Part shown: positions 39,901-48,894 of the stretch, in pieces
How positions within the stretch are numbered: the stretch's first letter is position 1
Layout: the number at the start of each line of letters is the position of its first letter
Source of the DNA: Clostridia bacterium
Lineage (GTDB): Bacteria > Bacillota > Clostridia > Christensenellales > Aristaeellaceae
Reading direction: 5' to 3'
DNA: 64,000 nucleotides
Assembly (NCBI GenBank): GCA_017519405.1
Contig: JAFWSH010000029.1
Span: 1 to 64,000 of the forward strand
Notes under the pieces: model-generated
What the model saw: the letters and a program-made list of their open reading frames with translations, nothing else
Told to the model about the DNA's origin: nothing
The model's database searches: none
Made by a program: the position numbers and the translations under genes

Positions 39901-41439
39901 ATGCCGAAACGCCTTTTCACCCTTCTCCTGGCGCTGCTGGCGTTCCTCGCCCTGACTGCCGGCCCCGCCGCCGCGGAGGACGCCATGCCGCAGCCCCTCA
40001 CCAGCGGCAACTATCAGTACATCGTATTGGAAGACGGCACAGTGGAGATCGTCTGGTACACCGGGAGGGACGAGACCCTGGTCATCCCGGACACCCTGGA
40101 CGGGAAAACCGTGTCCCGGATCGGGGACCAGGCGTTCGCCTTCCGCACCAGCCTGACCGCCGTCACCATCCCCAATAGCGTCACCGCCATTGGCGCGAAC
40201 CCCTTCATTTCCTGCGATCAGCTGACGGACATCCGGGTCTCCCCCGATCACCCCGCCCTGGCCGTGATCGATGGCGTACTGTTCAGCAAGGCGGATAAGC
40301 GGCTGGTGTGCCGGCCCTGTGCCTTTGCGGCGGGTCGCTATGCCATTCCACAGGGCATCAAAGCTATCGGGGACAGCGCGTTCGCCTGGTGCAGCAACCT
40401 CACCGGCATCACCATCCCGGACAGCGTCACGTCCATCGGGGACGATACATTCTCCAGCTGCACCGGCCTGACCGCCATCGACCTCCCCGACAGCGTCACC
40501 GCCATTGGGGACTACGCGTTCCTCCGCTGCACCAGCCTGACCGGCCTCACCATCCCCGACAGCGTCACCGCCATCGGCGCGAACCCCTTCGCCGCCTGCG
40601 ATCAGCTGACGGACATCCGGGTCTCCCCCGATCACCCCGCCCTCGCCGTAATCGACGGTGTGCTGTTCACCAAGGCGGATAAGCGGCTGGTATGCCGGCC
40701 CGGTGCATTCACGGCGGAAAGTTATGTGATTCCATCGGGCACCGAAGTCATCGGCGACAGCGCGTTCGCCTGGTGCAGCAGCCTGACCTCCATCACCATC
40801 CCCGACAGCGTCACCTCCATCGGGGACGATGCGTTCCACGGCTGCTCCAGCCTGACCGCCGTCACCATCCCCGACAGCGTCACATCCATCGGGAACTGGG
40901 CGTTCTCCTTCTGCGACAGCCTGACCTCCATCTCCATCCCCGACAGCGTCACTGCCATTGGGGACAGCGCGTTCTCCAGCTGCTCCAGCCTGACCGCCGT
41001 CACCATCCCCGACAGCGTCACATCCATCGGGGACAGCGCGTTCTCCAGCTGCTCCAGCCTGACCTCCATCTCCATCCCCAACAGCGTCACATCCATCGGG
41101 GACCGTGCGTTCTCCAGCTGCTCCAGCCTGATCTCCATTACCCTCCCCGACAGCGTCACATCCATCGGGGACCGCGCGTTCTTGAGCTGCTCCAGCCTGA
41201 CCTCCATCACCATCCCCGACAGCGTCACGTCTATCGGGTACGGCGCGTTCGCCGGCTGCTCCAGCCTGACCTCCATCACCCTCCCCGACAGCGTCACATC
41301 CATCGGGGACTACGCATTCATCGACTGCCCCACCACCCTCACCCTCACCGTCCCCCGAAACAGCTACGCCGAGCAGTACTGCAAGGACAACAGCCTGAAA
41401 TACACCTACCCCGACGCCCTGGACTGGCTGAACGAATAA
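39901..41439 (+). CDS. Secreted BspA-like leucine-rich-repeat protein
   Basis: 512 residues. A Sec signal (MPKRLFTLLLALLAFLALTA) precedes an N-terminal beta segment (GNYQYIVLEDGTVEIVWYTG). The LRR_5 repeats are broken twice by the spacer block DHPALAVIDGVLF, which itself is duplicated. The last ten or so repeats are nearly identical at DNA level. The cap is PRNSYAEQYCKDN, ending DWLNE. No anchor motif is visible. It is the full-length paralogue of the gene cut by the left window edge. It starts at ATG 39901 after AAAGGGGGAC and has its own promoter and terminator, so it is expressed alone. Confidence 0.92.
   Translation: MPKRLFTLLLALLAFLALTAGPAAAEDAMPQPLTSGNYQYIVLEDGTVEIVWYTGRDETLVIPDTLDGKTVSRIGDQAFAFRTSLTAVTIPNSVTAIGANPFISCDQLTDIRVSPDHPALAVIDGVLFSKADKRLVCRPCAFAAGRYAIPQGIKAIGDSAFAWCSNLTGITIPDSVTSIGDDTFSSCTGLTAIDLPDSVTAIGDYAFLRCTSLTGLTIPDSVTAIGANPFAACDQLTDIRVSPDHPALAVIDGVLFTKADKRLVCRPGAFTAESYVIPSGTEVIGDSAFAWCSSLTSITIPDSVTSIGDDAFHGCSSLTAVTIPDSVTSIGNWAFSFCDSLTSISIPDSVTAIGDSAFSSCSSLTAVTIPDSVTSIGDSAFSSCSSLTSISIPNSVTSIGDRAFSSCSSLISITLPDSVTSIGDRAFLSCSSLTSITIPDSVTSIGYGAFAGCSSLTSITLPDSVTSIGDYAFIDCPTTLTLTVPRNSYAEQYCKDNSLKYTYPDALDWLNE
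40760..41330 (+). repeat. Tandem 69-bp LRR-coding repeats
   Basis: About eight consecutive 69-bp units with the core CCCGACAGCGTCACATCCAT, nearly identical to each other and to those at 151-430. They offer sites for unequal crossing-over inside the gene and between the two genes. Confidence 0.85.
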
Positions 41440-41461
41440 CCCCCATCGCATCCCACTCCCC

Positions 41462-41489
41462 GGCGCCCGCCACCCCGGCGGGTGCTTTT
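41462..41489 (+). terminator. Terminator of the large LRR gene
   Basis: GCGCCCGCC-ACCCC-GGCGGGTGC then TTTT, homologous to 567-594. Confidence 0.85.
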
Positions 41490-41524
41490 CTCTTCCCCTC
41501 CCCACCCCCCCAGCTTCACTAACC

Positions 41525-41685
41525 AAAAGGCTCCCCTGAAAGGGGAGCTGTCGACCGCTTGCGGGCGACTGAGGGGTAACCCCGCGGCGGTGTAATCGGG
41601 GGAGGGTAACCCCCGGGGTGCTCCACGAGAAAAACCCCTCTGTCCCTGCGGGGACATCTCCCCTTTCAGGGGAGACAAGGGGTTT
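41525..41685. repeat. Two family B intergenic repeats
   Basis: The first (about 41527-41578) has hairpins CTCCCCTGAAAGGGGAG and CGACCGCTTGCGGGCG. The second (41630-41684) is the exact reverse complement of 666-720 over 55 bases. They fill the gap between the LRR gene and the AT-rich gene; I see no other feature up to 41751. Confidence 0.8.
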
Positions 41686-41751
41686 AAAGTGACGCAAAGC
41701 AGCCCATGAAAGGGGAGGGGACCACTGGCGGTGGGGGTATGTATGCAGCTG

Positions 41752-42861
41752 CTATTTGGCAAAGACCACACTATTCATTATTTCCTGTATAAGCTGTTTT
41801 GACTCACGAGAGTCGGCATAGGAGTAGAAATGTAGTGAAACCATCTTCCCATTAACCACAGTTATAAAAGAGTAAATATGTGTTTTCAAAGTAGCTTTGG
41901 GAGAACGAGCATAGACGATGTACTTAACTCCACCAGATTCGAGAATAGCCTTATCCTGGACACCGAAGCTTTCATTATCGGAAGGCGATAAAAAACTATC
42001 AGCCTCTTCGTTAATTTCTTCATTGGAAAAGTCATGGAGATTAAAGGTGGGCGAACCAATGTCAACGACTGTCACATCAAGTACCAACTTATGTGGCCCA
42101 GATGCAGAAAGATATACCTTTTCGTTATTTGATATTACATCACCATCATTTTTCTTCTGAGTGATTGAAAAAGATTGAGGGATACTGATACTCATTCCTG
42201 CTTCAGGAATCACGCATTCCACTTTATTATTGACCTGTATATTGTATCGAACTCCATCTAGTACATGCTTGAAAAAGAACTCATAGAGAATCTGATCTTG
42301 ACTATTCTCAACTGAGAACAGGAACAAATAGGATGTTGAGTTGATTACTGTTTGGAAAATATAGCGTTTATGATTAATCCTGGTATCAACAGAATAGAAG
42401 ACGATGTACTTACCATTGGAATTTGAATAAATCTCATAATGATCGGTTTCTGTCCCTGCTCCTTGAAGTGCATATTGGAATATCCTGCCAAATGCAAGTA
42501 TAGCAGCATCGCTCATTGTCGAGTAATTCGTTACTTCCATCTCGGATAAGTCAAGCTGAGATACCGTTATCATAGAGATTCCATCTCTGTCTTCCGCGTA
42601 CAATTCGGTATTATGCGAATCGAGCTGATTCGTGGCGCTCTCCATCGTATAGCCTGTATTGTTTGTGAATGCTTCGAGCACTTCCGGATCCCTGGTTAAA
42701 ACATGATAGTTATTGGGTATAGGAATTGTCACACGACCATTAAAGATCGAGTATTCTGTTGTTTCTGTGTCCAAAGTACCCGCTTCTCCATTATGGCTTG
42801 GTATAATGAGAAAAACGAGAACCATCATCAGAACACCAACCAATCCAAACGCAGAACGCAT
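41752..42861 (-). CDS. AT-rich orphan gene for a membrane-anchored or secreted protein
   Basis: 369 residues. An N-terminal hydrophobic segment (AFGLVGVLMMVLVFLIIPS) is followed by two similar halves. Each opens with a strand pair such as YSIFNGRVTIPIPNNYHVLT or VECVIPEAGMSISIPQSFSI, then a domain ending in FQTVINSTSYLFLFSVENS or FITVVNGKMVSLHFYSYADS. This suggests an internal duplication. No known family is recognised. Base composition and codon use are much richer in A+T than any other gene here, so recent transfer is likely. The start at 42861 gives the signal segment; the ribosome site is weak. Confidence 0.75.
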   Translation of the reverse strand: MRSAFGLVGVLMMVLVFLIIPSHNGEAGTLDTETTEYSIFNGRVTIPIPNNYHVLTRDPEVLEAFTNNTGYTMESATNQLDSHNTELYAEDRDGISMITVSQLDLSEMEVTNYSTMSDAAILAFGRIFQYALQGAGTETDHYEIYSNSNGKYIVFYSVDTRINHKRYIFQTVINSTSYLFLFSVENSQDQILYEFFFKHVLDGVRYNIQVNNKVECVIPEAGMSISIPQSFSITQKKNDGDVISNNEKVYLSASGPHKLVLDVTVVDIGSPTFNLHDFSNEEINEEADSFLSPSDNESFGVQDKAILESGGVKYIVYARSPKATLKTHIYSFITVVNGKMVSLHFYSYADSRESKQLIQEIMNSVVFAK

Positions 42862-43076
42862 CAAATCACCGCTTTCATTCTTTTTTATGTGTTGCTTATA
42901 TTTGATACATGCACAAGGGAAAGCAATCATTTGATTAATGGTATCATGGATAATGATAGAATGCAAGAGGACTGATGCTCTGGCGCATTGATGGAAAAGG
43001 AGTCATTCGCCGGATGATTGGGAATGGTTTGGGATCAGGCAGTATTCAGCGCTGCTGTTGATTCATCCGCTGCCAT

Positions 43077-44309
43077 TCACTCCTCCAGCTTCCCCTCCAC
43101 CCCGGAGAGGCGGCGCTGGATGCCCCGGGTGCGGGTGACGGCGGTGTCGATGGTCTCCGTGGCCTGGGCCAGGCGCTGGCGGGTCTTCTCCAGCACCTCC
43201 GCGAAGCCCGCGAAGTCCCCCTTCACCTCTGTCAGCAGCTGCCAGATCTCCCCGGAGCGCTGCTGGATGGCCAGGGTGCGGAAGCCCATCTGCAAGGCGT
43301 TGAGCAGGGCGGCGAAGGTGGCGGGGCCGGCCATCACCACCCGGTATTCCCGCTGGAGCTCCTCCATGAGGCTGCCGTCCCGGACGGCCTCGGCGTAGAG
43401 GCCCTCCACCGGCAGGAACATCACCGCGAAGTCGGTGGAGCAGGGGGGCACGATGTATTTGGACGCGATGCGCTTCGCCTCGGTCTTCAGGCGCTGGCGC
43501 AGGGCCTTGCGGTAGGCCTCCGCCCCGGCGGCGTCCCCCGCCTCCACCGCCGCCTGCAGCCGGGTGTAGTCCTCCTGGGGGAACTTGCTGTCGATAGGCA
43601 GCCACAGCTGGCCGCCCTCCTGCCCGGGCAGGCGGATGGCGTACTCCACCCGCTCCTGGCTCCCCGGCACCACGCACACATTGGCCTCATACTGCCCCGG
43701 GGAGAGGATCTCCCCCAGCAGGCTCCCCAGCTGCATCTCCCCCCAGATGCCCCGGGTTTTCACGTTGGTGAGGACCCGCTTCAGGTCCCCCACCCCCGCC
43801 GCGATGCTCTGCATCTCCCCGATGCCGCGCCACACCTGCTCCAGCCGCTCCGACACCTGCTGGAAGCTGGCCTGGAGCCGCTTGTCCAGGGCCGCGCTGA
43901 GCTTGTCGTCCACGGTCTGGCGCATCTCCGTCAGCTGGCGCTGGTTCTCCTCCCGGAGGCGGGTGAGGTCCCCGGTGAGGGCCTGGCGCAGCAGCTCCAT
44001 GCGGCTGTCCAGCTGGCCCAGGGTGGTGAGCATGCCGGAGAGCTGGGCCTGCTGGGCCTGGCTGAGCTGGCTCTGGAGGGTGGTGAGGCCGGCGGCGCTC
44101 TCCCGCAGGTCCGACCGGACCTCCCCGGCCTGGCCCTCCACGCTGTCCAGGGTCTCGTCGGCGATCTGGTTCAGCAGCTCCTCCAGCCGCGTCTCCCCCC
44201 GGCGCCGGGCTTTCTCCGCCCGCCCCTGCCGGTAAAGCAGGATGCTCAGCAGCACCACCGCCGCCGCCCCCAGGGCGGTGCAGATCCATTCCGCCAGTGT
44301 CCATGCCAT
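43077..44309 (-). CDS. rmuC: DNA recombination protein RmuC family
   Basis: 410 residues. One N-terminal membrane span (LGAAAVVLLSILLYRQ) is followed by a long coiled coil (about 30-180) and the RmuC nuclease-like core: TNVKTRGIWGEMQLGSLLGE, GGQLWLPIDSKFPQEDYTRL, YIVPPCSTDFAVMFLPVEGL and VVMAGPATFAALLNALQMGF. The protein is thought to limit inversions between short inverted repeats. The ribosome site AGGAGG precedes the ATG at 44309. It is divergent from the next gene. In a chromosome rich in inverted repeats its presence is fitting, but that link is only a suggestion. Confidence 0.93.
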   Translation of the reverse strand: MAWTLAEWICTALGAAAVVLLSILLYRQGRAEKARRRGETRLEELLNQIADETLDSVEGQAGEVRSDLRESAAGLTTLQSQLSQAQQAQLSGMLTTLGQLDSRMELLRQALTGDLTRLREENQRQLTEMRQTVDDKLSAALDKRLQASFQQVSERLEQVWRGIGEMQSIAAGVGDLKRVLTNVKTRGIWGEMQLGSLLGEILSPGQYEANVCVVPGSQERVEYAIRLPGQEGGQLWLPIDSKFPQEDYTRLQAAVEAGDAAGAEAYRKALRQRLKTEAKRIASKYIVPPCSTDFAVMFLPVEGLYAEAVRDGSLMEELQREYRVVMAGPATFAALLNALQMGFRTLAIQQRSGEIWQLLTEVKGDFAGFAEVLEKTRQRLAQATETIDTAVTRTRGIQRRLSGVEGKLEE

Positions 44310-44444
44310 GTGCCTCGGCCTCCTGTTTCCAAATCATGGGTTCCGGTTGCTTTTTCCCGGGGAATCTGCTAATATGCTGCCAGATGATTCTGTTGCCTGG
44401 AATACCCGTTTCCCGGAATATCCCTTCCAAAGGAGGAGAAAAAC

Positions 44445-45329
44445 ATGAAGAGAATGGCAGCGCTTTTCCTGACCCTCATCCTGCTCCTGGGCTGCGTGGG
44501 CGCCGTGGCGGACACCTGGTACTGCCCGGAGTGCGGCACCAAGTGCGACGGCAACTTCTGCCCCCAGTGCGGCACCCGCAAGCCCGACAACGTGGGCACT
44601 GGCACCGGCACCGGCACGGCCCCGGCCCCCGCCGCCCCCGCCGCCTCCGGCCTGCAGATCGAGCGGGCGGAGCTGAACACCGACGGCTCCTTCACCATCT
44701 CCTGGACCGGCGGCAAGGCGCCCTACAAGCTGAACTACACCTGGTATGTGAACGGGAACCACAACATGGGCTCCGACGTGACGCTGTGGAACGCCGTGGA
44801 GAACTACTACTCCACCACTGTGGACCTGAAGGAGGACCTGGTGCCCGGGGAGCACTACTGGCTGATCCTCTCCGACGCGGAGGGGAACCAGACCTGGTAT
44901 GACTACGCCACCCCCCGCCGGGTCTTCACCGAGTTCTCCGGCACCCGGCTCACCGTCTCCCTCCGCACCCGGAAGAACAACCGCTCCAGCACCGTCACCA
45001 GCTTCAGCGCCAACGAGATGAACCGGAACTACATGAGCCAGCTCTTCGGCGCCACCATCAAGATGACCGTGGGCCGCCACGCCAGCGACTTCCTCTTCAC
45101 CGCCCGGATGGTGCTCTTCCTGCCCAACGGCGAGCCGCTGCTCTTCAGCGTGCTGGAGGACTGCCGCATCCCCCGCTCCTGGGACAACGCCTACTGGGAG
45201 ACAGTGGACTTCCGGGACGCCTGGGTCTGGCTGGTGAACAACAAGGATGGCATCCCCGCGGGCCGTTACACCTACCGCCTCTATGTGAACGACTGCATCT
45301 TCGGCGAGCACACCTTCAGCATCAACTGA
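44445..45329 (+). CDS. Exported zinc-ribbon protein of unknown function
   Basis: 294 residues. The signal could be cleaved at AVA-DT or be a lipobox ending LLGC at Cys17. Directly after it comes a double-CxxC ribbon, WYCPECGTKCDGNFCPQCGT, then a Gly-Thr-Ala-Pro linker. The rest is beta-rich: LNTDGSFTISWTGGKAPYKL resembles an Ig-like strand pattern, and a C-terminal domain ends AGRYTYRLYVNDCIFGEHTF. A zinc ribbon outside the membrane is unusual, since such ribbons normally sit in the cytoplasm. Ribosome site AAAGGAGGAG. A strong terminator follows. Confidence 0.82.
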   Translation: MKRMAALFLTLILLLGCVGAVADTWYCPECGTKCDGNFCPQCGTRKPDNVGTGTGTGTAPAPAAPAASGLQIERAELNTDGSFTISWTGGKAPYKLNYTWYVNGNHNMGSDVTLWNAVENYYSTTVDLKEDLVPGEHYWLILSDAEGNQTWYDYATPRRVFTEFSGTRLTVSLRTRKNNRSSTVTSFSANEMNRNYMSQLFGATIKMTVGRHASDFLFTARMVLFLPNGEPLLFSVLEDCRIPRSWDNAYWETVDFRDAWVWLVNNKDGIPAGRYTYRLYVNDCIFGEHTFSIN

Positions 45330-45341
45330 GGAGGGGTGCGT

Positions 45342-45370
45342 CCTCCCCGGCCGGACCGGGGAGGTTTTTT
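45342..45370 (+). terminator. Terminator after the zinc-ribbon gene
   Basis: CCTCCCCGG-CCGGA-CCGGGGAGG then TTTTTT. Confidence 0.93.
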
Positions 45371-45375
45371 GTGTT

Positions 45376-46314
45376 TCACATCCGCTTCTCCGTCCGCCGG
45401 ATCACCATGGGCCAGAGGGCCACGGCGAAGAGCACCATGAGGACGGACACGGCGAAGCGGCCCCAGTGGGGGCCCAGCAGGCCGGAGAGGGGGCGGCGCA
45501 GGCCCAGAAAGATCCCCGCCAGGGGCACCAGGCCCAGAAGGGAGACCGCCAGCCCCCGGCCCCGCAGGCCCGTGGGGCGGAAGCGCACCCGGGTCTTCTC
45601 GATCCACCGGGCCACGGGCAGGGCGATCAGCAGGCCCAGGTCGCCGTAGCCGTCCACCATCATCACCCGGGGGTCCACCAGCAGCTCGTCCCCCGCGGTC
45701 ACCAGGGGGTAGGGCTTCAGGCTGATGTAGGCGATCCCCGCCCAGCCCGCCAGGAAGACCAGGAGCAGCACCCGGTTCTCCCGCTCCGGGTGGCGCGCCA
45801 GATACCGGAAGACCCCCGTCACCGCCAGCAGCGCCAGGGCCGCCAGCCCCAGGGCCGCCGCCACGTCCTGGGGGGTGTGCACCCCCAGGTAGTTCCGGGA
45901 GAAGGCGGTGAGGAGCAGCAGGGTCAGGCAGAGCCAGGCGGCCCACCGGCGTTTTTTCCCGGCGGTGAGGGCCAGGGCGCCGTAGATGGACCCGGCGGCG
46001 GCGGTGTGGCCGGAGGGGAAGGAGTAGCCCGTGGCGGTGGCGATGGCGCTGCCGGCGGGGATCACCCGGGGATCCCGGAGCCAGGGGCGGATCACGCAGG
46101 CGGTGAGCTTCACCAGGGTGTTCACCGCGGCGCACAGGATGTAGGCGGAGAGGGCGTAGAGGCCGTCCCGCTTGTCCACCGCCCAGTAGACCAGGGCGGG
46201 CAGGGCGATCAGCAGGGAGACGGCAGAGAGGGAGATCAGCTCCATGAGCGGGGTCAGGGCGTCCCCCGTGCTCCCCCGGAATTCCTGGAGGGTCAGCAGA
46301 TAGTCAATGTCCAT
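45376..46314 (-). CDS. PAP2-family membrane phosphatase
   Basis: 312 residues with about seven spans. The three phosphatase motifs are KLTACVIRPWLRDP, PSGHT in GYSFPSGHTAAAG, and SRNYLGVHTPQDV. Such enzymes remove phosphate from undecaprenyl pyrophosphate, phosphatidic acid or similar lipids at the outer face. The C-terminal third has extra spans beyond the core (GLAVSLLGLVPLAGIFLGL). Start at 46314 (MDIDYLLTLQ) follows GCAGGAGG; an in-frame ATG at 46332 lacks a ribosome site. It is downstream of guaB on the same strand but separated by a hairpin. Confidence 0.9.
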   Translation of the reverse strand: MDIDYLLTLQEFRGSTGDALTPLMELISLSAVSLLIALPALVYWAVDKRDGLYALSAYILCAAVNTLVKLTACVIRPWLRDPRVIPAGSAIATATGYSFPSGHTAAAGSIYGALALTAGKKRRWAAWLCLTLLLLTAFSRNYLGVHTPQDVAAALGLAALALLAVTGVFRYLARHPERENRVLLLVFLAGWAGIAYISLKPYPLVTAGDELLVDPRVMMVDGYGDLGLLIALPVARWIEKTRVRFRPTGLRGRGLAVSLLGLVPLAGIFLGLRRPLSGLLGPHWGRFAVSVLMVLFAVALWPMVIRRTEKRM

Positions 46315-46333
46315 GGGGCCTCCTGCAGACAAA

Positions 46334-46366
46334 CCCCCGCCGGAACCTTGCCGGTCCAGGCGGGGG
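46334..46366 (-). terminator. Likely terminator of guaB
   Basis: Minus-strand CCCCCGCC ... GGCGGGGG with a 17-base loop that can itself pair (ACCGGCAAGGT), followed by only TTTGT. The T-tract is weak. Confidence 0.55.
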
Positions 46367-46386
46367 ATGGGGTGATCAGCGTGGGT

Positions 46387-47895
46387 TTACCGGCTGGGGG
46401 TGGAGGCGGAGCGCAGGGTCACGTCGTGGTAGCCGCCCTCCACGATGGAGGTGGCGGAGACCAGGGTCAGCCGGGCCTTGTCCCGCAGGTCCTGCAGGTT
46501 GGTGACGCCCACGTTGCACATGGTGCTCTTCACCTTGTACAGGCTGATCTCCACGTTGTCGTGGAGGGGGCCGGCGTAGACCACATAGCTGTCCACGCCC
46601 TCCTCGAAGGAGAGCTTGCCGGTGCCGCCCAGGTCATAGCGCTGCCAGTTCCGGGCGCGGTTGGAGCCCTCGCCCCAGTATTCCTTCATATAGACGCCGT
46701 TGACCATCACCTTGGCGCTGGGGCTCTCGTCGAAGCGGGCGAAATAGCGGCCCATCATCAGGAAGTCCGCGCCCATGGCCAGGGCCAGGGTCATGTGGTA
46801 GTCGTGCACAATGCCGCCGTCGGAGCAGATGGGGATGTAGATCCCCGTCTCCCGGAAATAGTCGTCCCGAGCCTGGGCCACCTCGATGAGGGCCGTGGCC
46901 TGGCCCCGGCCGATGCCCTTGGTCTCCCGGGTGATGCAGATGGAGCCGCCGCCGATGCCCACCTTCACGAAATCAGCGCCCGCCCGGGCCAGGAAGAGGA
47001 AGCCGTCCCGGTCCACCACGTTGCCCGCGCCGATCTTCACCGCGTCGCCGTACTTCTCCCGCACCCAGGCCAGGACCTTCCCCTGCCAGCAGGTGTAGCC
47101 CTCGGAGGAGTCGATGCACAGCACGTCCGCGCCGGCGGCCAGCAGGGCGGGGATCCGCTCCTCATAGTCCCGGGTGTTGATGCCCGCGCCCACCAGGTAG
47201 CGCTTCTTCGCGTCCAGCAGCTCCAGGGGGTTCTCCTTGTGGGAGGCGTAGTCCTTCCGGAAGACGAAGTACATCAGGCGGCCGTCCTTGTCCACGATGG
47301 GCAGGGAGTTGAGCTTGTGGTCCCAGATGATGTCGTTGGCCTCCCGCAGGGAGGTCTCGGCGGGGGCGGTGACCAGCTTCTCCAGGGGGGTCATGAAGGA
47401 GCGCACGGGGGTGTCGGGGCTCATGCGGCTCACCCGGTAGTCCCGGCTGGACACGATGCCCAGGAGCCGCCCCGTGGCGGTGCCGTCCTCGGTGATGGCC
47501 ACGGTGGAGAACCCGTTCTTCGCCTTCAGGTCCAGCACGTCCCGGAGGGTGTTGTCCGGGGTGAGGTTGGAGGCGGAGACCACAAAGCCCGCCTTGTAGC
47601 CCTTCACCCGGGCCACCATGGCAGCCTCGCTCTCGATGGTCTGGGCGCCGTAGATGAAGGAGATGCCGCCCTCCCGGGCCAGGGCGATGGCCAGGCGGTC
47701 GTCGGAGACCGACTGCATGATGGCGCTCACCAGCGGGATGTTCAGGGAGATGGCCGGCTCCTCCTGGCCCTTGCGGTAGCGGGTCAGGGCGGTGCGCAGG
47801 GAAACGTTCTGCGGCACGCAGTCCTCCGAGGTGTAGCCGGGGATCAGCAGATACTCACTGAAGGTGTGGCTGGGTTCCGGATAGTAGTACGCCAT
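46387..47895 (-). CDS. guaB: IMP dehydrogenase, Tritrichomonas-type
   Basis: 502 residues. The FMN-like barrel is interrupted by a CBS pair (about 110-225). The catalytic Cys320 lies in [20 protein letters not shown], and the flap has [12 protein letters not shown]. The block [20 protein letters not shown] and the motif [20 protein letters not shown] are characteristic of the Tritrichomonas foetus enzyme rather than the common bacterial form (GSICTTR). It oxidises IMP to XMP with NAD for GTP synthesis. Start [12 protein letters not shown] at 47895 matches that subtype and follows AGGAGGAGG. Own promoter at 47941-47969. Confidence 0.95.
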   Translation of the reverse strand: MAYYYPEPSHTFSEYLLIPGYTSEDCVPQNVSLRTALTRYRKGQEEPAISLNIPLVSAIMQSVSDDRLAIALAREGGISFIYGAQTIESEAAMVARVKGYKAGFVVSASNLTPDNTLRDVLDLKAKNGFSTVAITEDGTATGRLLGIVSSRDYRVSRMSPDTPVRSFMTPLEKLVTAPAETSLREANDIIWDHKLNSLPIVDKDGRLMYFVFRKDYASHKENPLELLDAKKRYLVGAGINTRDYEERIPALLAAGADVLCIDSSEGYTCWQGKVLAWVREKYGDAVKIGAGNVVDRDGFLFLARAGADFVKVGIGGGSICITRETKGIGRGQATALIEVAQARDDYFRETGIYIPICSDGGIVHDYHMTLALAMGADFLMMGRYFARFDESPSAKVMVNGVYMKEYWGEGSNRARNWQRYDLGGTGKLSFEEGVDSYVVYAGPLHDNVEISLYKVKSTMCNVGVTNLQDLRDKARLTLVSATSIVEGGYHDVTLRSASTPSR

Positions 47896-47940
47896 GGCAG
47901 CTCCTCCTCCTGTCCGTCCGGGTCTGTATGGAATTGGTCC

Positions 47941-47969
47941 ATGATACCCCATTTGCGGGCTTCTGTCAA
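47941..47969 (-). promoter_or_regulatory. Promoter of guaB
   Basis: Minus-strand perfect TTGACA (47969-47964), a 17-bp spacer and TATCAT (47946-47941). Confidence 0.85.
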
Positions 47970-48028
47970 TCGACAATCCGGTGGAAAAGCCGACCGGACG
48001 GCCCTTCTGCCGGGATCGGGCGGGGAAT

Positions 48029-48781
48029 TCAGGCCCCCGGGACGGCCAGGGCCCCCAGCACCCGGGCCACGTCCCCCCGGATCACCAGGGTGGCGCGGCC
48101 GTCCAGGGGGGTGGGGGTGCGGTTGATCACCACCAGGGCCCGGCCCTGGAAGCGGTCCGTGAGGGAGGCCGCCGGCGCCACCGACAGGCTGGTCCCCGCC
48201 ACCACCAGGGTGTCGCAGGAGGCGATCTCCCGGGCGGCGCCCCGCATGACATACTCATTGAGGGGCTCCCCGTAGAGCACCACCCGGGGCTTCACCACCC
48301 CGCCGCACACCGGGCACCGGGGCACCGTCTCCGCCGCCAGCAGCCAGCTGAGGCCATACTCCGCCCCGCACTCCAGGCACTCGTTCTCCATCACCGTGCC
48401 GTGGAGCTCATAGAGGGCGCGGCTGCCGGCCAGGCGGTGGAGGCCGTCCACGTTCTGGGTCACCAGCCCCCGGAGTTTCCCGCAGCGCTCCAGGGCCGCC
48501 AGGGTCCGGTGGGCGGCGTTGGGCCGGGCCTCCGGGAAGAGCATGTGCTGCCGGTACCAGCGGAAGAAGGCCTCCGTGTGGCGCCAGAAGAAAGCCTCGC
48601 TGAGCACCTGCTCCGGGGGGAAGCCCGCCGCCCCCTCCCCGGCCAGGAGCCCCGCCCCGGAGCGGAAGTCCGGGATGCCGCTCTCCGTGGACACCCCCGC
48701 CCCGCCGAAAAAGGCCAGCCGCCGGCTCCGGTCCACCAGGGCCTGCAGGGCCGCTGTGTCCGCCGCCGCATCATATGCCAT
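48029..48781 (-). CDS. cobB: NAD-dependent protein deacetylase (sirtuin, CobB-type)
   Basis: 250 residues. Rossmann motif [15 protein letters not shown] near 27-41, [11 protein letters not shown] near 109-119, catalytic His in YELHGTV, a four-Cys zinc knuckle (CLECG ... CPVCGG) and [15 protein letters not shown]. It removes acetyl or other acyl groups from lysines and consumes NAD. Cytoplasmic. It starts at ATG 48781 behind AAGGGAGGGGGG. A weak extended -10 (TGTAGAAT on the minus strand, near 48803-48810) may drive it. It lies upstream of guaB, but the guaB promoter separates the two. Confidence 0.94.
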   Translation of the reverse strand: MAYDAAADTAALQALVDRSRRLAFFGGAGVSTESGIPDFRSGAGLLAGEGAAGFPPEQVLSEAFFWRHTEAFFRWYRQHMLFPEARPNAAHRTLAALERCGKLRGLVTQNVDGLHRLAGSRALYELHGTVMENECLECGAEYGLSWLLAAETVPRCPVCGGVVKPRVVLYGEPLNEYVMRGAAREIASCDTLVVAGTSLSVAPAASLTDRFQGRALVVINRTPTPLDGRATLVIRGDVARVLGALAVPGA

Positions 48782-48864
48782 GGGCGCTCCCCCCTCCCTT
48801 CCATTCTACAACAAATCCCCCGGGAAATCCACCGCCTGTGCCCCGCCCACGGCCTTGCCAGCCG

Positions 48865-48894
48865 TTGACACGCCGCCCGGCGGGGGTGTATCAT
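48865..48894 (+). promoter_or_regulatory. Promoter of the M48 protease gene
   Basis: TTGACA at 48865-48870, an 18-bp spacer and TATCAT at 48889-48894. It overlaps an in-frame ATG, which therefore cannot be the start codon. Confidence 0.8.

Noticed and set aside
40760-41330. Regular 69-bp repeats as a possible CRISPR array
   Set aside because: The repeats are in frame, code LRR_5 units without unique spacers, and have no cas genes nearby.
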